A stretch of DNA of 64,000 bases, taken from contig QRFJ01002320.1 in NCBI GenBank assembly GCA_006176705.1, forward strand, positions 558,001-622,000, read 5' to 3'. Source of the stretch: Cocos nucifera. Taxonomy: Eukaryota > Streptophyta > Magnoliopsida > Arecales > Arecaceae. The notes beneath the pieces were generated by a model. It had not been told where the DNA came from. It worked only from the letters and a program-made list of their open reading frames with translations, and made no database searches. Made by a program: the position numbers and the translations under genes. Positions 11,391-23,800 of this stretch are shown here, one piece after another; position 1 is the stretch's first letter; every line of letters starts with the position of its first letter.

Positions 11391-13050
11391 GGAAGTAGAG
11401 TCAATCAATGGGGCTTCTTCAATCCAAATCGAATTCAAATCATGTCGCCGACTTTTAATGGCCCTAGTGTCCACACCACCTCTACCATCATCCATATCTT
11501 CATTATATGCTCCATCTATCGATGAGTCTCCACTAGCATCCATATTACACAATCCCATGGCCTGTGAGAGTAGATTTTTATTGTGTCAATTATTTATTTA
11601 TTTATTTAGTTATTATATATTTTTATATATTTGTATAATGTATTTTTATTATAGGTGCATCATCTAGTAGGATATTTCATGGTTTCACATGCATGCAGCA
11701 TGTGTAGAACCACAAGCATTAGATCATGGTGGAGTACGATCAAGAGGGAAGGCCAGTCGGGGCGACCGTACGGAAGATGTATTCTTTTTTCAAAGTGCTT
11801 ATGAGGTGCTTTGACATTATTTTTGTTGTGCCCGTAGACTAGCAATTAATGGACCCTGGTGCTAGGAACCATGTGTGGAAGGAGATTTGGATAAGTATAT
11901 CTTAATTATATTTATGTATTTGATATGTTTACACAATGTTTGATTAGAATAATTGCATAACTGATTTTTGATAACTTTGTGAAGAGGAGGTATGACTTTT
12001 CAGCTCATGAGAGGGCTTGAGATATCCGACTATAGAAGATTAGAAAGTTATACCAGAGCTACAAGGTCAAGCTCTACAGAAGATGGTTCGAGCATCGATG
12101 GGGCACTCCTGAGGAGCTTGTTTCTTGGATTTAGGACTGTCCTCCAAATGGAAGAGGATGGCTAGGTATTGGGGGAGTCAAGAGTTTTGGATTTAATTTT
12201 TAATTTCTAAATTTTTTAATATACTAACAATTATATTTGAATATTTTTTAAATACTTATTATTTAAATATTTTTTTAGCTGCCTTCCATCAGAATCAGAA
12301 GAATCAGGTGGCTCAGGAGTACATGCACACTCTTGATCGTGAGTCTATGGCCAATTATGTGCATAGAGAGGTAATGAATTCTGAATCTTAGTTCATAAAT
12401 TAAATTGATGTATTATAGTTGACGAGAGAGAGGATGATGCCACACCACTTGTAGTGCCATCTTTCGATCTAACCGTATGAATAAGAAAGGCAGATCGATG
12501 AATGCCGCGATCGAAAGAATTTTTGTAAATAATAAACAGATTAGTATGATTAGTATTATAGTATTTTTTATAATATTTTATTAGAATTTATAATTATAGG
12601 AGCAGTTAAACATGCTAGTGTGCGAGGGCTCAGACACATTTGGCCTGTATGACCATCTGTCTCAGGTCTTGGGGCTTGAGCACTTTGAAAGGATCTAATA
12701 CAGGCCTAGATATATGTCAATGAGCTATTAGTCTAAGGCGAACATCTCTTCACATGCTTTGAAAGTTGTCAGTTGGGAGCAGCTTGAGGAGGTGTTGGTG
12801 CAGGTAGCTCAGGCTACGGAGTGGGCTACTCAGGCTATGAAGCGGGTTGCTCAGGCTAAGGAGCATACATCTCAGCTATAAAACATCATAACCACTATGG
12901 TGATGAGACTCTCAATGCATTTTGGAAATGACTTCATAAGCCTTAAGGATATGTTGGCCAGCATTTCATCTCCAGCCCCTCCAGCTCCAGCTCGTGCTTC
13001 ATCTCCTCCCGGTGATGATGACTTAGACATAGATTTAGCAGATTTTTAAT
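11389..13050 (+). pseudogene. CACTA (En/Spm-type) accessory transposase-like gene remnant
   Basis: Several blocks resemble the plant transposase family found in Ptta/En/Spm elements (Transposase_24 type). Near 11730-11880 the frame reads EYDQEGRPVGATVRKMYSFF, and further on GARNHVWKEIW. Near 11980-12170 come KRRYDFSAHERA and KLYQSYKVKLYRRWF with TPEELVSWI and CPPNGRGW. Near 12290-12370 comes QKNQVAQEYMHTLDRESMANYVHRE, and near 12600-12710 EGSDTFGLYDHLSQVLGLEHFERI. The tail near 12970-13048 is Pro/Ser-rich and ends DDDLDIDLADF-stop. The spaces between blocks are AT-rich and end in TTATAG or TTTTTTAG, as introns do. Internal stops show it is dead. It sits directly before CACTA-like subterminal repeats, which supports the family call. 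Confidence 0.6.
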
Positions 13051-13209
13051 TTTTTTTAAAAAATATCATTATAAATTTTATTCAATAATAAAATTTGAGT
13101 ATTTCAAATATATTCTTGTGTTATTTTAGATATATTCTTATGTTATATATTGAACTAAATTTATTGGATAAAAAAATCAAAAATTAAAAAATCTATATAT
13201 TTTTTTATT

Positions 13210-13690
13210 ATTCAAAATCTATGACAGTAGTTGTCAACCACTTTTATAAGTGTGTCAACTGCTGTCATAGATCGTATGCCAACCGTTGTCATACTATGAC
13301 AGTGATTATAAAACTGCTGCTATAGGATCTATGGTAGTGGTTGTGTAACCACTATTATAGATAACCTATGGCAGTGGTTACATAATTGCTGTCATAGATT
13401 ACCTATGGCAGTGATTACTTAACTACTGTTATAGCTTTTGTAGCAGTAGTTTAACAACCATTGCTATAACTGGTAAAGCAGCGATTACATAACCTCTATT
13501 ATAAATCGCTGTGATAGTTTCATATATAGCAGCGGTTACTGAACTGCTGCTATACCTGACATATGGTAGCAGTTACCTTAATCGCTGTAAAAATCACTAC
13601 CATAGACCTACGGTTTGAATAATCGCTGCCATAGATTATGGCAATAGTTTAATTTCTTGGCTATGGTAGCGGTTCCGAACCATTGTAGTA
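13210..13690. repeat. CACTA-like subterminal array of imperfect palindromes
   Basis: About ten units of the kind TATGGCAGTGGTTA...TAACCACTGTCATA follow one another at 30-50 base spacing, each half repeating a GCAGYGGTTA core in opposite orientation. CACTA elements carry such subterminal repeats as transposase-binding arrays. The right edge near 13690 reads CCATTGTAGTA, close to an expected CACTA terminus GTAGTG. Gypsy integrase sequence starts just after. No matching left terminus was found. Confidence 0.6.
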
Positions 13691-13699
13691 GCCTTCTAT

Positions 13700-14924
13700 T
13701 TTGAGGTGTACAGCTTTGTAGTTTTGATCATTCTTGGTGGGAGAAGATCATACAGGAGCTCCTTGGTGAAGGCTACTTCAGTAGAGACAACATCCTCATG
13801 CTGATTCATAGAAAGTACTACTGGCCAAAGATAAAGTGTGACGTGATCCGATATGTGTAGCATTATTGGGTGTACCAACTATCAAAAGGAACAGCAACCA
13901 ATGCTAGATTATATACCCATTTATCGATTCTTAATCATTGATGGGAGGAAGTTAGTGTGGACTTTGTGTTGGGACTACCTATAACCCAAAGGTGGTGCAA
14001 TTTAGTGTCGGTAGTTATGGATAATTTTTTGAAGATAGCACACTTCATAGCCTATCGCAAAACCTTGGATGCATGCCTTAAATGTTGCTTAATTAGCTAT
14101 TTTTCAAGAAAATTATGCATCTTCATAGAGTGCCCAAGACCATCACATTCGATCGAGACATGAAGTTCATGAGCCACTTCTAGAGGAGCTTTTGAATAAG
14201 ATTGGCCACATCTCTATAGTTTAGCTCAGCTTATCACCTTGAGACAGATGGCTAGATGGAGTTTGTCAATAGGAGTCTTGGGAACTTATCGAGGACCCTT
14301 GTTAGTGAAAGTTTGAAGCAGTGGGACCTGGCCTTGGCACCGGCCAAGTTTGCTTTCAACCATTTGGTGAATCGGTCCATAGGCTACACTTCCTTTCAGG
14401 TAGTTTATGGGTCTAACCAAAATAATATTTTGGACTTGACTCTAATTACTTCCAAGGAGAGATCTAGTGTAAAAGCTAAAAACTGGGTTGAAAAAATATA
14501 GGCTATCCATTGGTCTGTCAAGAAAAATTGAAGATAGTAATGCCAAGTATAAGAAGGCTGCTGACAAGCATTGAAAGAAGTTAACTTTTGAAATTGGTGA
14601 TTATGTACGTAGGCTATTCTAACCAAAGATCGATATTCTGATGGTGAATACAACAAGCTGAGCTTGCGCAAAATTGGTCCTTTTGAGATAATCAAGAAGA
14701 TTAATGACGATGCTTATTAGTTGAAGCTATTTAGTCATCTCTGTATCTCTGATGTGTTCAATATAAAGTACTTGATTCCCTATATAGGTGATTCTTTAGA
14801 GGATGAGGAGGCTTATAACTTGAGGACGAGTTCTTTCCAGCATAAGAAGGATGATGCAGACGTTATAGCGGACAGATACCTTAATTTGATAGATCGAATC
14901 CAAAAGAGCAAGAAATCAACCTGA
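13700..14924 (+). pseudogene. Ty3/gypsy integrase fragment
   Basis: The first part (about 13720-13940) corresponds to the integrase zinc-binding region, with RKYYWPKIKCDV and a degraded Cys pair. The core follows at 13957: VDFVLGLPITQRW, VVMDNFLKIAHFIAYRKT and further blocks in other frames. Around 14240-14450 it reads DGxMEFVNRSLGNLSRTL and LALAPAKFAFNHLVNRSIGYTSFQVVYG, the typical gypsy integrase C-terminal half. Then comes a short chromodomain-like or tail region ending KSKKST-stop at 14922-14924. RT, RNase H and gag are absent, and the frame is broken several times. It is a truncated piece whose left edge meets the CACTA-like array. Confidence 0.82.
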
Positions 14925-15783
14925 TTGTGTTCAAATTTCATTGTTTGATAGATCAATGGGAGTAGAAAAAATCCTAGATGAATTGAAATTCTTAGTTTCT
15001 TTTCTATTTTGTATTGAAGTCCTATTTTGAATCGGTTAGGATTTTTTTCTTTATAAATATGATCTTTTTGGCTAACATTATGTTTAGTTTTATTTTTTTT
15101 ATTATTGAATTAAAAATTCTAGAAGAGGATTTCTTCTCTCTTTATTATTTTCTTGTTTCGTATATTTTTTTCTTTTTTCTTGTCAAAATGCATCACCATT
15201 ATCAAATGGCTTTGATTTATATGCAAATAAGGGCAAACTTCATTCTTTTCTATAGAATTACTAGAGACTATTGCAAACATTAGGATCTTTTAAAATTTCA
15301 CATATTTATAGAGAAATCGAATATTGCTATTGACTGGATGGCATCAAACAGGAAAATATATGAGATCTACATTTTAGGCATCCTTGGTTGATCTTTCTAT
15401 CCAATTTTCTAATATTTTATTTTCTGATTTTTATGGATGTAGCTTTTCTTGGTTAATTTAAATCATCCGATTTAAAAAGAAAAAAAATAGAGCAGATTTG
15501 AATTTTAGTAGCTCCAAACTCACTTGCATTAAGAGTTCTTGCTGAAGGAGAAACCATCCGTAGATTATTGAACAGTCACAAGCCCATGCATGCGAATTAT
15601 ATTTGCAAGATGATTTGACCATAAACAAGCATACGAGATCCTTACGAATCCCAATACATTCTGTTTGTAGAAGAATAGAACAAAACCGATGTTTTACCGT
15701 ATTACGTAACTGTTACCAATTCGGAGTAAATATCTCAAATGATCTGCGTCAGTAGCACGACATGAGAGCACTGATGCTACCAT
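14925..15783. other. AT-rich stretch, probably gypsy 3' end then flanking DNA
   Basis: The part just after the integrase frame (to about 15480) has the T-rich look of a gypsy 3' UTR and LTR start, but no LTR edge or partner can be shown. From about 15490 the base composition becomes more mixed, leading into the 3' flank of the glycine-rich protein gene. I see no gene here. Confidence 0.35.
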
Positions 15784-16452
15784 TTAACCAACCTCAGCCA
15801 CCACGGCCACCACCTCCTCCTCCCGCCGACCCCGACCCGCTTCCTCTCCCGCTTCCACTGCTTCCACTCGCAACTTCCATACCCTTCGCCGTGCCCTACC
15901 GCCCCTCCGGCGCGCCCAACTCCACTGCCACCTCCCGACCCCCCGCCGCCGCGACCACCGCTCCCTCCACCACCTCCGGCACCACCACCTCCAGTGCTCA
16001 CACTCACACCTCCACGGCCCAACACTAATACCGACTCCACCTCCACCACCCCCACCCACACTAATACTCCCATTCTTTGCACTCGCCGCACCTCCACCAC
16101 CCACACCTATGCCAACGTCCACTCCACCCTTTCCCATGTGGATGCCGACGCCGCCGCCGACCCCGCCGCCCGCGCTTTCTCCACCACCGTGACTTGTCCC
16201 AATCCCTCCTCCCACTCCCCCACCGACACCGATGTCGATCCCTGGCTTGTTACGGCTTATGCCTATGCCGAAGCCACGGCCGCCCCCCCGGCCGCTACCG
16301 CCGGAGAAGAGCTTGGTCCCATTAAGAGTGGTTTCCTTAGCAGGTGGTAGGGTTCTTGCATGGGATAGAGAGGGGACTACCGAAATGAATGGAACTGCAT
16401 GAACTATGACCAGAAGGAGAGGCCATGAGATTGCCATGCATCTACTACCCAT
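15784..16452 (-). CDS. Secreted glycine-rich (cell-wall-like) protein, C-terminal frame disturbed
   Basis: The chosen start at 16452 begins MGSRCMAISWPLLLVIVHAV, a signal peptide with a hydrophobic core at residues 8-27 and likely cleavage after SHA near residue 31. An upstream in-frame ATG at 16527 is rejected because it lies above the TATA box. After a short linker (RTLPPAKETTLNG) the chain is Gly-rich with GGGxGxGI-type repeats, as in plant glycine-rich cell-wall or apoplastic proteins. In the open frame the Gly-rich character ends at GISVGPW (about 16020) and turns into an Arg/Trp-rich tail to the stop at 15784-15786. The Gly-rich text continues in a second frame to about 15875 and then in a third frame to a TGA at 15794-15796. 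Two indels, real or sequencing errors, would explain this. The gene is GC-rich, unlike its surroundings, and has no visible intron. Confidence 0.7.
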   Translation of the reverse strand: MGSRCMAISWPLLLVIVHAVPFISVVPSLSHARTLPPAKETTLNGTKLFSGGSGRGGGRGFGIGISRNKPGIDIGVGGGVGGGIGTSHGGGESAGGGVGGGVGIHMGKGGVDVGIGVGGGGAASAKNGSISVGGGGGGGVGISVGPWRCECEHWRWWCRRWWRERWSRRRGVGRWQWSWARRRGGRARRRVWKLRVEAVEAGEEAGRGRREEEVVAVVAEVG

Positions 16453-16488
16453 GGTGCTGATGGTGTATAGGGATTCTCTCAAGTAAGC

Positions 16489-16496
16489 TTTATATA
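16489..16496 (-). promoter_or_regulatory. TATA box of the glycine-rich protein gene
   Basis: TATATAAA on the minus strand, about 40 bases upstream of the ATG at 16452. It implies a very short 5' leader and decides the start codon in favour of 16452 over 16527. Confidence 0.6.
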
Positions 16497-16527
16497 GTGG
16501 AGAGAAGGGATCAAATTCCCTCTTCAT

Positions 16528-18165
16528 AGCTGGAAGTGTTTACTAGCGATGGGTCCATGGTGCAAGCTGGAGGTCTTTTCTTCTACACCTAGCAAGGAGT
16601 TAGGACCATATCTAAGTGTGACTATGAACCAGAGCTTTTAGAAGTTAGAAACCGTCTTTATCACGCTTTGTCCATTCCCAGCTTCCATCAAGCTGCTTTC
16701 TTTTTTTTTTGGTGGGCCGGCTGGAAAACGGTCGGTGCGTCTTCAAAACTTCCAATAGACGAGACTTCTGCCTGTAATTTGGCCTAGCTGATAAAGCCAC
16801 GGCCTTAACCCTGTCGATATGGACCCTTTGGCTGGGTCAAGGCCATCGTCCAAATCCTAGACCGGATTAATCATATGGGTCTGCATCTGGGTCTTGGTCT
16901 GGCAAAACGAAATTATGACATGGTATACGTTAACTCGTCGTGATCTAATTGATCGACAAGCGTATCTGGTCCCCTAGCAAACTTAATAGCTTGGAAAAGT
17001 ATCCAAATCAATTGTACTGAATCCCTTACATCACCCTTTGTAAATATTTTTAAATTTGATCAGCAGTTTCGCTTCAAAAATAGAATTATCCAAATGAAAA
17101 AGCTAGGAACAATAATCTAGTACTTAGCGCCAGTTCGGCCACATCATTGTTATATGGAGGACAAGGATAATTGTCCTCAGTAGAAACCCCGAGAAATAAT
17201 AAAAAATCAAGCTTGCTATAGAAGCCTTTGTTGTACCTTAAAGATTTTAAAATATATTTTCGTCAAATATTTTTCTGTTCTCTTCTCTTTCCTGTTATAA
17301 ATTATCTTGATTAAAGGAAAAAAAAAGGTTTTTTCGTTTTGTTTTCATGGGTGGGGGTAACAAGCGTTTTGGAAACATTTACTCGGGCTTTCTTTTCTCT
17401 TTTGCTTGGCTGCCCATAGATTATATGAGCATTGTAAACAGAGGGACCTCCTTACGGCTTACACACGCAACCACGAATAACTCGATTTCTATATATAGTC
17501 CCTGCTTCTATTTGTTATATGAGAGATGGGTCATGGGTGTTCGCCCGGGATAAATTAATAGTCCATAGTTTGTATTTGTACATAAAAGAATCAGTGAATT
17601 GATGCCAACTGGTGTTCACATGTTGTCCTATAAATGTAGACTTGCATGCATGGTTTCCCAATATATACAGAAGGCAAGAAGTCAAAATAAACGGGATATG
17701 TTGCATTATGGCTGGGATGAGATTATTTATTTTGGGCAGGTAGCAAAGGGGTCTACTTTGTGTGCAACTCTAGTTTACAATTTACATTGACAAACAAGAA
17801 GAGAATACTTTGGCACACAAGGAGTTGAATTAAGAAGTTAGCAAGGCACGTCGAATAGGTAAAAGGATCTGAAGAAGCCTCTGGTGAAGCAATTTTAATT
17901 AGAAGCTGGAGCTGTAGAAGAGTTTGGCCATTACACCATTTATAGCTTTCTGGGGTGAGAAAAGAATCTCGGAAAGTAGAAGCTGTACAAAGAATTTGTG
18001 ACCGCACCCCAAAAGGAAAAGCTATAAAGAAATTCATAACAGAATCTTTGGGAAAGGAGACAATGGCTTTGCAACCTTTCTAGTCATGAGTTCACATTTA
18101 GCGCTACTCCGCTGGAGAGGCCTCGATCAGCGGGAGGTCCAGAAGATCAAGTGAAAAAGATTATT
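16528..18165. other. Intergenic stretch, no gene seen
   Basis: Mixed composition with upstream sequence of the glycine-rich protein gene and several short frames without domain signatures or codon bias. A weakly self-complementary patch around 17880-18030 (AGAAGCT-containing) might be an old MITE, but its ends cannot be defined. Confidence 0.4.
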
Positions 18166-18683
18166 AGGGATGTTAACGGGAACAGATGTCCAAATATTTT
18201 ATCCACTCTCAAATCAAATGAGATCATTTTAACTAAAATTAAGTGAGGATAGTTTTGATAATAAATTTAAAAATTAAAAATGTCCGATTAGGTTTTAGTT
18301 AGGTTTTAAATTTGATAACATCTCGATCCAAAATCGAATAACCTAAAATCGAAACCAAAATCAAACATATCCATGACGTACAAACCCTATCTTTTATATT
18401 ATATATAAATCTAAATATTTTATTATGAATTTGGTTGGTTTGTGAATTATATTTTGAAAAGTATAGATTATATCTTTAATTTGATTATTTATATATGAAA
18501 ATTTTGAGACTTATAAAGAAACTTAGTAGTTTTTAGTTGTCCTGTTTCATTTTTGAAGGGTTTTTTTTTTTTTTTTTTCTTTTGGTAATGGTTATGATAT
18601 TTTATTTCAAAAAATATTGGGTTTCGGTTTCAAGGTAGTAGTAGATCGGAATAGTTTTGATATAGTTTTTTCGGTAACATCCT
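18166..18683. mobile_element. Possible short terminal-inverted-repeat (MITE-like) element
   Basis: The left end reads AGGGATGTTAACGG and the right end, reverse complemented, reads AGGATGTTACCGA, matching at 11 of 13 positions allowing one gap. The roughly 500-base interior is AT-rich and non-coding. Interior stretches (TCGATCCAAAATCGAATAACC and TTTCGGTTTCAAGG) also look partly complementary. No clear target-site duplication is visible, so the call is tentative. Confidence 0.35.
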
Positions 18684-19900
18684 TGAAAATTAATCCAATT
18701 CCTATCTTATCCAAAAGATTTGGTGGAAGCAAATCAGAAAGAAAAGCGATGTCGACCCACCATCGTGCATTGCATTGTCAAGCAAAAAATGAGATTTAGG
18801 CGTGGCATGAACGATAGAAATGCGTGGAATCCTTGTCACAGGGCTACGTGTGGGCGGGTCTTGGTGCAACTTTACTCAGATCCAACCCCGAACCAGCTGC
18901 AGGTCTATAATTTAGACGTAAACTTCGACCCAGCCACATGCTGCTTTGGGTCTCTTCTTGAGTCAGGTCTAGGCTCGAGGGCCTCTAGGAAGCACAAGCT
19001 TTATTTTCACGATTAAATATAGAAGGATATGTGCATGCTATGCGTTGTCATTCATGTTTGGAGTTTAATCCCTTCATAAAAGAATAGGCAATCACTCTAG
19101 AAAATGAAATTAAAAATAAAACGACTACAACCTTAGAAACAAACATGCATGAAACTTTACCTTTTACTTGAAGCAAGGAGAGATGATAAGGGGTTTTATA
19201 TATTTATTTATTTACACGAGAGCTTATGTATGGGCTGCGTGAAAAGGGTGGTTGAACGCAACTGGGCCTGGCTATGCTGAGCAAGCCCCACTAGATCATC
19301 TTGTTGAGGCTAGGTTGGCTTGTCATTGGGCTTCCAAGTATCTACTATGCACATGGTTGCTTGTTGGGCTGGTTAACTAATCAGAATTCGGCACATTGAG
19401 TAAATTTGATGGGATATTTGTAACAAAAATTGAAAAAAAAAAAAAAAAGCAAAACCATAAATAAATAATAAGTGACGCATATTGTGGTTGCAGTTCAGTT
19501 AATCTGCTATATTGCAATACCAATATATTATGTATTTATGCATATCCCATTATCACACGCATAATTGCTCAAAACCGCTATAACATTTGCGTGCAGGGCC
19601 AACAAATGAATATAATGGTGTAGTATTAAATGATAACATCTATAACACTAATTCTATATAAGAAAATAATGAATGAAGTAACAGTCAAACTGATGGCTAG
19701 ATATACTGCATCATGATTGTTTTAGTATCTTAAATAATTATAATAAAATGGATAAATAGTTGAACATGTTGCAAAACAAGAGATGAGTGGATTAACTAAA
19801 ATGTTGCCTTGAGATAGAGTATGATTGACACAACAGTCTAAACACTCACACATATTTCAAAAAATGAAGTAATTGAGAAAAAAAAATATCAGGTAAAGTC
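18684..19900. other. Intergenic stretch, no gene seen
   Basis: Contains a 98-codon frame at 18720-19016 with no domain, signal or composition that supports a gene, and a long A-run near 19431-19448. Nothing else could be assigned. Confidence 0.4.
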
Positions 19901-20470
19901 ATGAAAAAATTTTTTCTCTTTCCTAAATTTTTTTTTTTCTTTCCGACACTTTTTTTCTTCCCTCTTCTTTCCTAAAAATTCCTGTCCGCCCCCATCTCGT
20001 CGCAGTCCACTCCTTAAAAATTCTTCCCTAAAAAATCCAACTGCTCCCTTCGCTTGACCCCATGTCTACCACCGACCACCCCTCCTTTGCCCAACCCCAT
20101 CTCTCCCGCCGCTGTGCTCCGCTCCCAACCATCCTCTTGTACTCTCGATCGACCATCCCACGTATCGCCCGATCGCATCTCGCAACCCCACATCCTTCAT
20201 CGCCTCTTTCTTTTGCTATTGTCGCTGCCGTCGACCTCCGCAACCTCACCCACCATCGTGATCTGCTCCCGACCCCCACCCTCGGCAATCTTGCATCCCG
20301 CACGATCTCCCCTTTGCCGCCATCCTCTGCAGCCTCGCCTACTGCTCTTCCTCTACCCCAGGCCTCTATCGCCGACCTCCGCGGCTTCACTCTCTGCCGT
20401 TGCTGCAATCACCACCGCTACTGCCGACCAACCTGCTGTCAAACACCAAACCCATAAAAGCACAAACTTT
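19900..20470. other. Pyrimidine-rich, C-rich block without a supported gene
   Basis: The plus strand is strongly T/C-rich, with runs such as TTTTTTTTTCTTTCC, and then C-rich (CGCC, CACC, CTCC) to about 20450. Three overlapping frames stay open, two on plus and one on minus, only because such composition lacks stops. The encoded chains are Pro/Ser/Thr-rich or Arg-rich with no domain. It could be a retroelement leader or a decayed promoter/5' UTR. Confidence 0.4.
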
Positions 20471-20829
20471 TAGAATTCACCTGCTGGGTTTGGATAAAAT
20501 GGAACGGATTCCGATCAATTAGTCGATAGCATTCACATGATCCACGGGATCGGAAGAGGTCAGCTCCTTTCTTTTTTAGTTGATTTCAAAAAAAAAATGG
20601 TCCAACTTTCTATCTGGATACTTGAAAATTTATATTTGAAGAGTATGTGATGATTGATCAATAATGTGTTGGTAAGATTGTGCATTTTCATTTTTTGGAG
20701 ATGTCCAACCCGATTACTGTATAAGACCTTAAAGGTCTACTGGGTCGGTTTATTATAGTAGTTACTCAATCTGATAGTTCATCAAGAGATAGTGGATCAC
20801 TAAATGCTCTTTAAATAGCTATAAAACTT

Positions 20830-23800
20830 GATGGCCTAGTGACATATATATTTATAATGGATGAATAGCACTTGTCTACTTGTTCAAGAGCGAGGCTTGG
20901 AAGGATATCTCACCAGTGCAAAGAAAAAGTCCGCTAATGGTGAGCAGGATGTAGCGCAATGGAGAATGAAAAACTCTATCGTTCTGGCATTTCTTCTCAA
21001 TACAATGATACAAATATGGACAGAAGTGTACAGCTACTAGAGACTACATATGAGGTTTAGAAAATAGTGACTCAGAGGTTCTCACAAATGCAGAATTCTA
21101 TCCAAGCATTTCAGATACGTTCTCAATTACGTTAGCTTTATCAGAAGGATTTATCTATCATAGAGTATGCTATTGAGTTGAAGCATGTCTGGTCTGAAGT
21201 AGATCACTATAGAACTTTTGTTCCACAATATTTTATTGATGTTGATGGGTTCCGAAAGTATTTAGAAGAAGAATGGATTTAGGACTTCCTGTATGGCCTA
21301 AATCCAAAATTTGAATCTATCATAGTTCGGCTTCTAGCTTGAGATATGTCATCTATTCTGAGTCTTATCTTCTGTACTATTTTGAGCGAGGAGACATAGT
21401 GGCGAGTGACTTTTGAATACAATAGTCTTATAAGATTTGTTCTTATTGTGCAAATATAGTAGTTGGGTAAGAAAGTGTGCTTTCATTGTAAGAAGCCTGC
21501 TGGGCATATCAAAACTTTTTGCTGGGATCTCCATGGTCATCCAAATCAGCCTAGGCATGGTAATCGAGGCCGTGGTGATGGTCATCATAGTGGTAGAAGA
21601 ACTAAAGGTCGGAATTATGATTGTGGACTTGCCCAAGCTAGTCTCTCTGAGGAGACTGAGAGTATAGTGCATAGCTTATTTGCAGAGGAGTATCAGACTC
21701 TTTGATGAATGATGGATAAGTACGAGTCATCCTCTAGCACCACATCTTCTGCTCTGGAGCAGCCTAGCTACCAGGACAAGTATTTTGATTTCTTTCTTTT
21801 TGCACAATCAGGTACTCCTTATAGTTTAGCATATGTATTTAATTATATCGATGGGACATTCATCTCCTAGGTAATATATTCGGAGCATCTAGTCACATGA
21901 TAGGTTTATCTAATAATTTTATTTTATATTCACAATGTTCAAGTCGGGACAAGGTCCATATAGCTTATAGGTCATTTACCTCTATTTCAAAAAAAAAAGA
22001 TCCATTGACTGTACCCCTAGTTTGAGATTATCATCAGTATTACATGTCCTATTTTTTTCCACAAACTTACTATCTATTAGCTATATTACTAGAGATTTGA
22101 ATTATTCTGCCATATTTTGGTCTTCTTATTGTCTATTTTAGGAGTTGAAAATGGAGAAGATACTTAAGGATGGTAGGCTACACAATAAACTTTATTATCT
22201 AGAAGGTGGTGAGAATAGTGTGGAATCTTTTTTGAAAGGATATGCATTATTTGCTGAAGATGTCACTTTAGAATTTATGTTATACCATCATAGGCTAGAT
22301 CATATTTTTTTCTATTCTTAGTCATTTATTTTCTTCTCTTTCAAAAAATTGCAATAAAACCTTACTAGTTTGTGATCATTGTGAGTTAGCTCAACATAAG
22401 ACGGGAAGATTTCGTATGCTTGGGGTTAAAAGTTCTGAGCCTTTTATTATAATTCACTCTAATGTGTGGGATCCGTAGTACTAATACTACTTTAGGCCAT
22501 AGATGGTTTGTTACTTTTATTGATTGGATTAGTCGGGTAACTTGGATATATTTATTGAAGGAGAAGAATGAAGATTTACACTACTTTAAAAAGTTTCATA
22601 AATTGATGGGTACTCAGTTCGGTACCAAGATTAAAATTTTGTATTTTGATAATGGTACCGAATACATTAATTAGGAGTTTCGTGCATATCTTCATACTCA
22701 TAGAATTCTTTATCAAACTACCTATATTGATACTTTTGTTCAAAATGAGATTGTTGAGCAAAAAAATAGATATTTATTGAAAGTAGTTTGGTCCTTACTC
22801 TTTACCATGCAAGTTTCTAAGTTTTTGTGGGATAAGGCTGTCTTGACCGCTACCTACTTAATCAATCGTATGCCCCTCAGAGCACTCAAGTTTAAGCCTC
22901 TCGTACCGTGCTTGAAGGGGTCTACCGATTATGTGGTCCCTTCTAAGGTGTTTAGATATGTTTGTTTTGCTCAAGATCATAGACCCTCAGTTGGCAAATT
23001 TGATTTACGAGCATTAAAATATGTCTTTATCGATTACTCTGCTACTCAGAAGGGGTACATGTATTATTATCCTCTTGAGTGGTGGATGTTCATTACTGTG
23101 GACATTACTTTTTAAAAAAGTGAAGCTTATTATGTGAGTCATCTATCAGATAGTGGGACAGCAGAATTACATCTTTCGAAAGAATTTCTCTACACTTTTG
23201 AATATTCTGGTGTTTAGAGGGAGTATCGTAGTGATGATGTTCAGAGAGAGCCTGGTATTAGGATAGTTGAAGAGTCTAGTGTGCATTCACTAGCTGTCCA
23301 AGTGCCTCCATCGCTTGAAATTTTTTCTTCAAAGTTCTCAAATCATAATGGTAACACTATTTTAGCTACTCCTTCCAATTCTAATTCTAATCTTGATATT
23401 CTTATTGCAAAACAAAAGGATGCTTGCCCAATTATTCCTCCTGCTTGTTACTATTATGATATAGTTAATTATATTTCATATAAGAATGTATCTCCATCTT
23501 ATAAATATTTTGTGGCTGCATTAAACTCCATCTATATTCTTAGTACCTGGCAAAAGGCTATGGCTGAATTTGAGTGGAAGAAAGTGATATTGGAAGAAAT
23601 GAGTGCTTTGTCCAAAAATCAGACGTGGAATTTGGTCACTCTACTAACTAGTAAACATCATGTTGGATGTAAGTGGGTGTACACCGCAAAGCAAACTCCA
23701 GAGGGCAAGGTGAAAAGATACAAAGCTCGACTAGTAGCAAAGAACTACATTCAGACATATGGAGTAGACTATGATGAGATCTTTGCTCCAGTGGTCAAGA

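Noticed and set aside
13210..13690. CRISPR-like array
   Set aside because: Units are palindromic and variable without unique spacers, in a plant nuclear context next to a CACTA-type gene.
15762..16350. Pro/Thr/Ser-rich plus-strand frames opposite the glycine-rich gene
   Set aside because: They are complements of the GC-rich Gly repeat; the minus strand has a signal peptide, TATA box and family-like repeats, the plus strand has none.
16453..16527. Upstream in-frame ATG at 16527 for the glycine-rich protein
   Set aside because: It lies upstream of the TATA box at 16489-16496, and the signal peptide begins at the downstream Met.
17347..19016. Several 60-98 codon frames as host genes
   Set aside because: No domains, signal peptides, codon bias or promoter features; frames of this length are expected by chance.
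20028..20473. Three overlapping 126-139 codon frames as a possible host gene
   Set aside because: Open only because of strong C/T composition; no domain, no preferred frame, both strands equally open.
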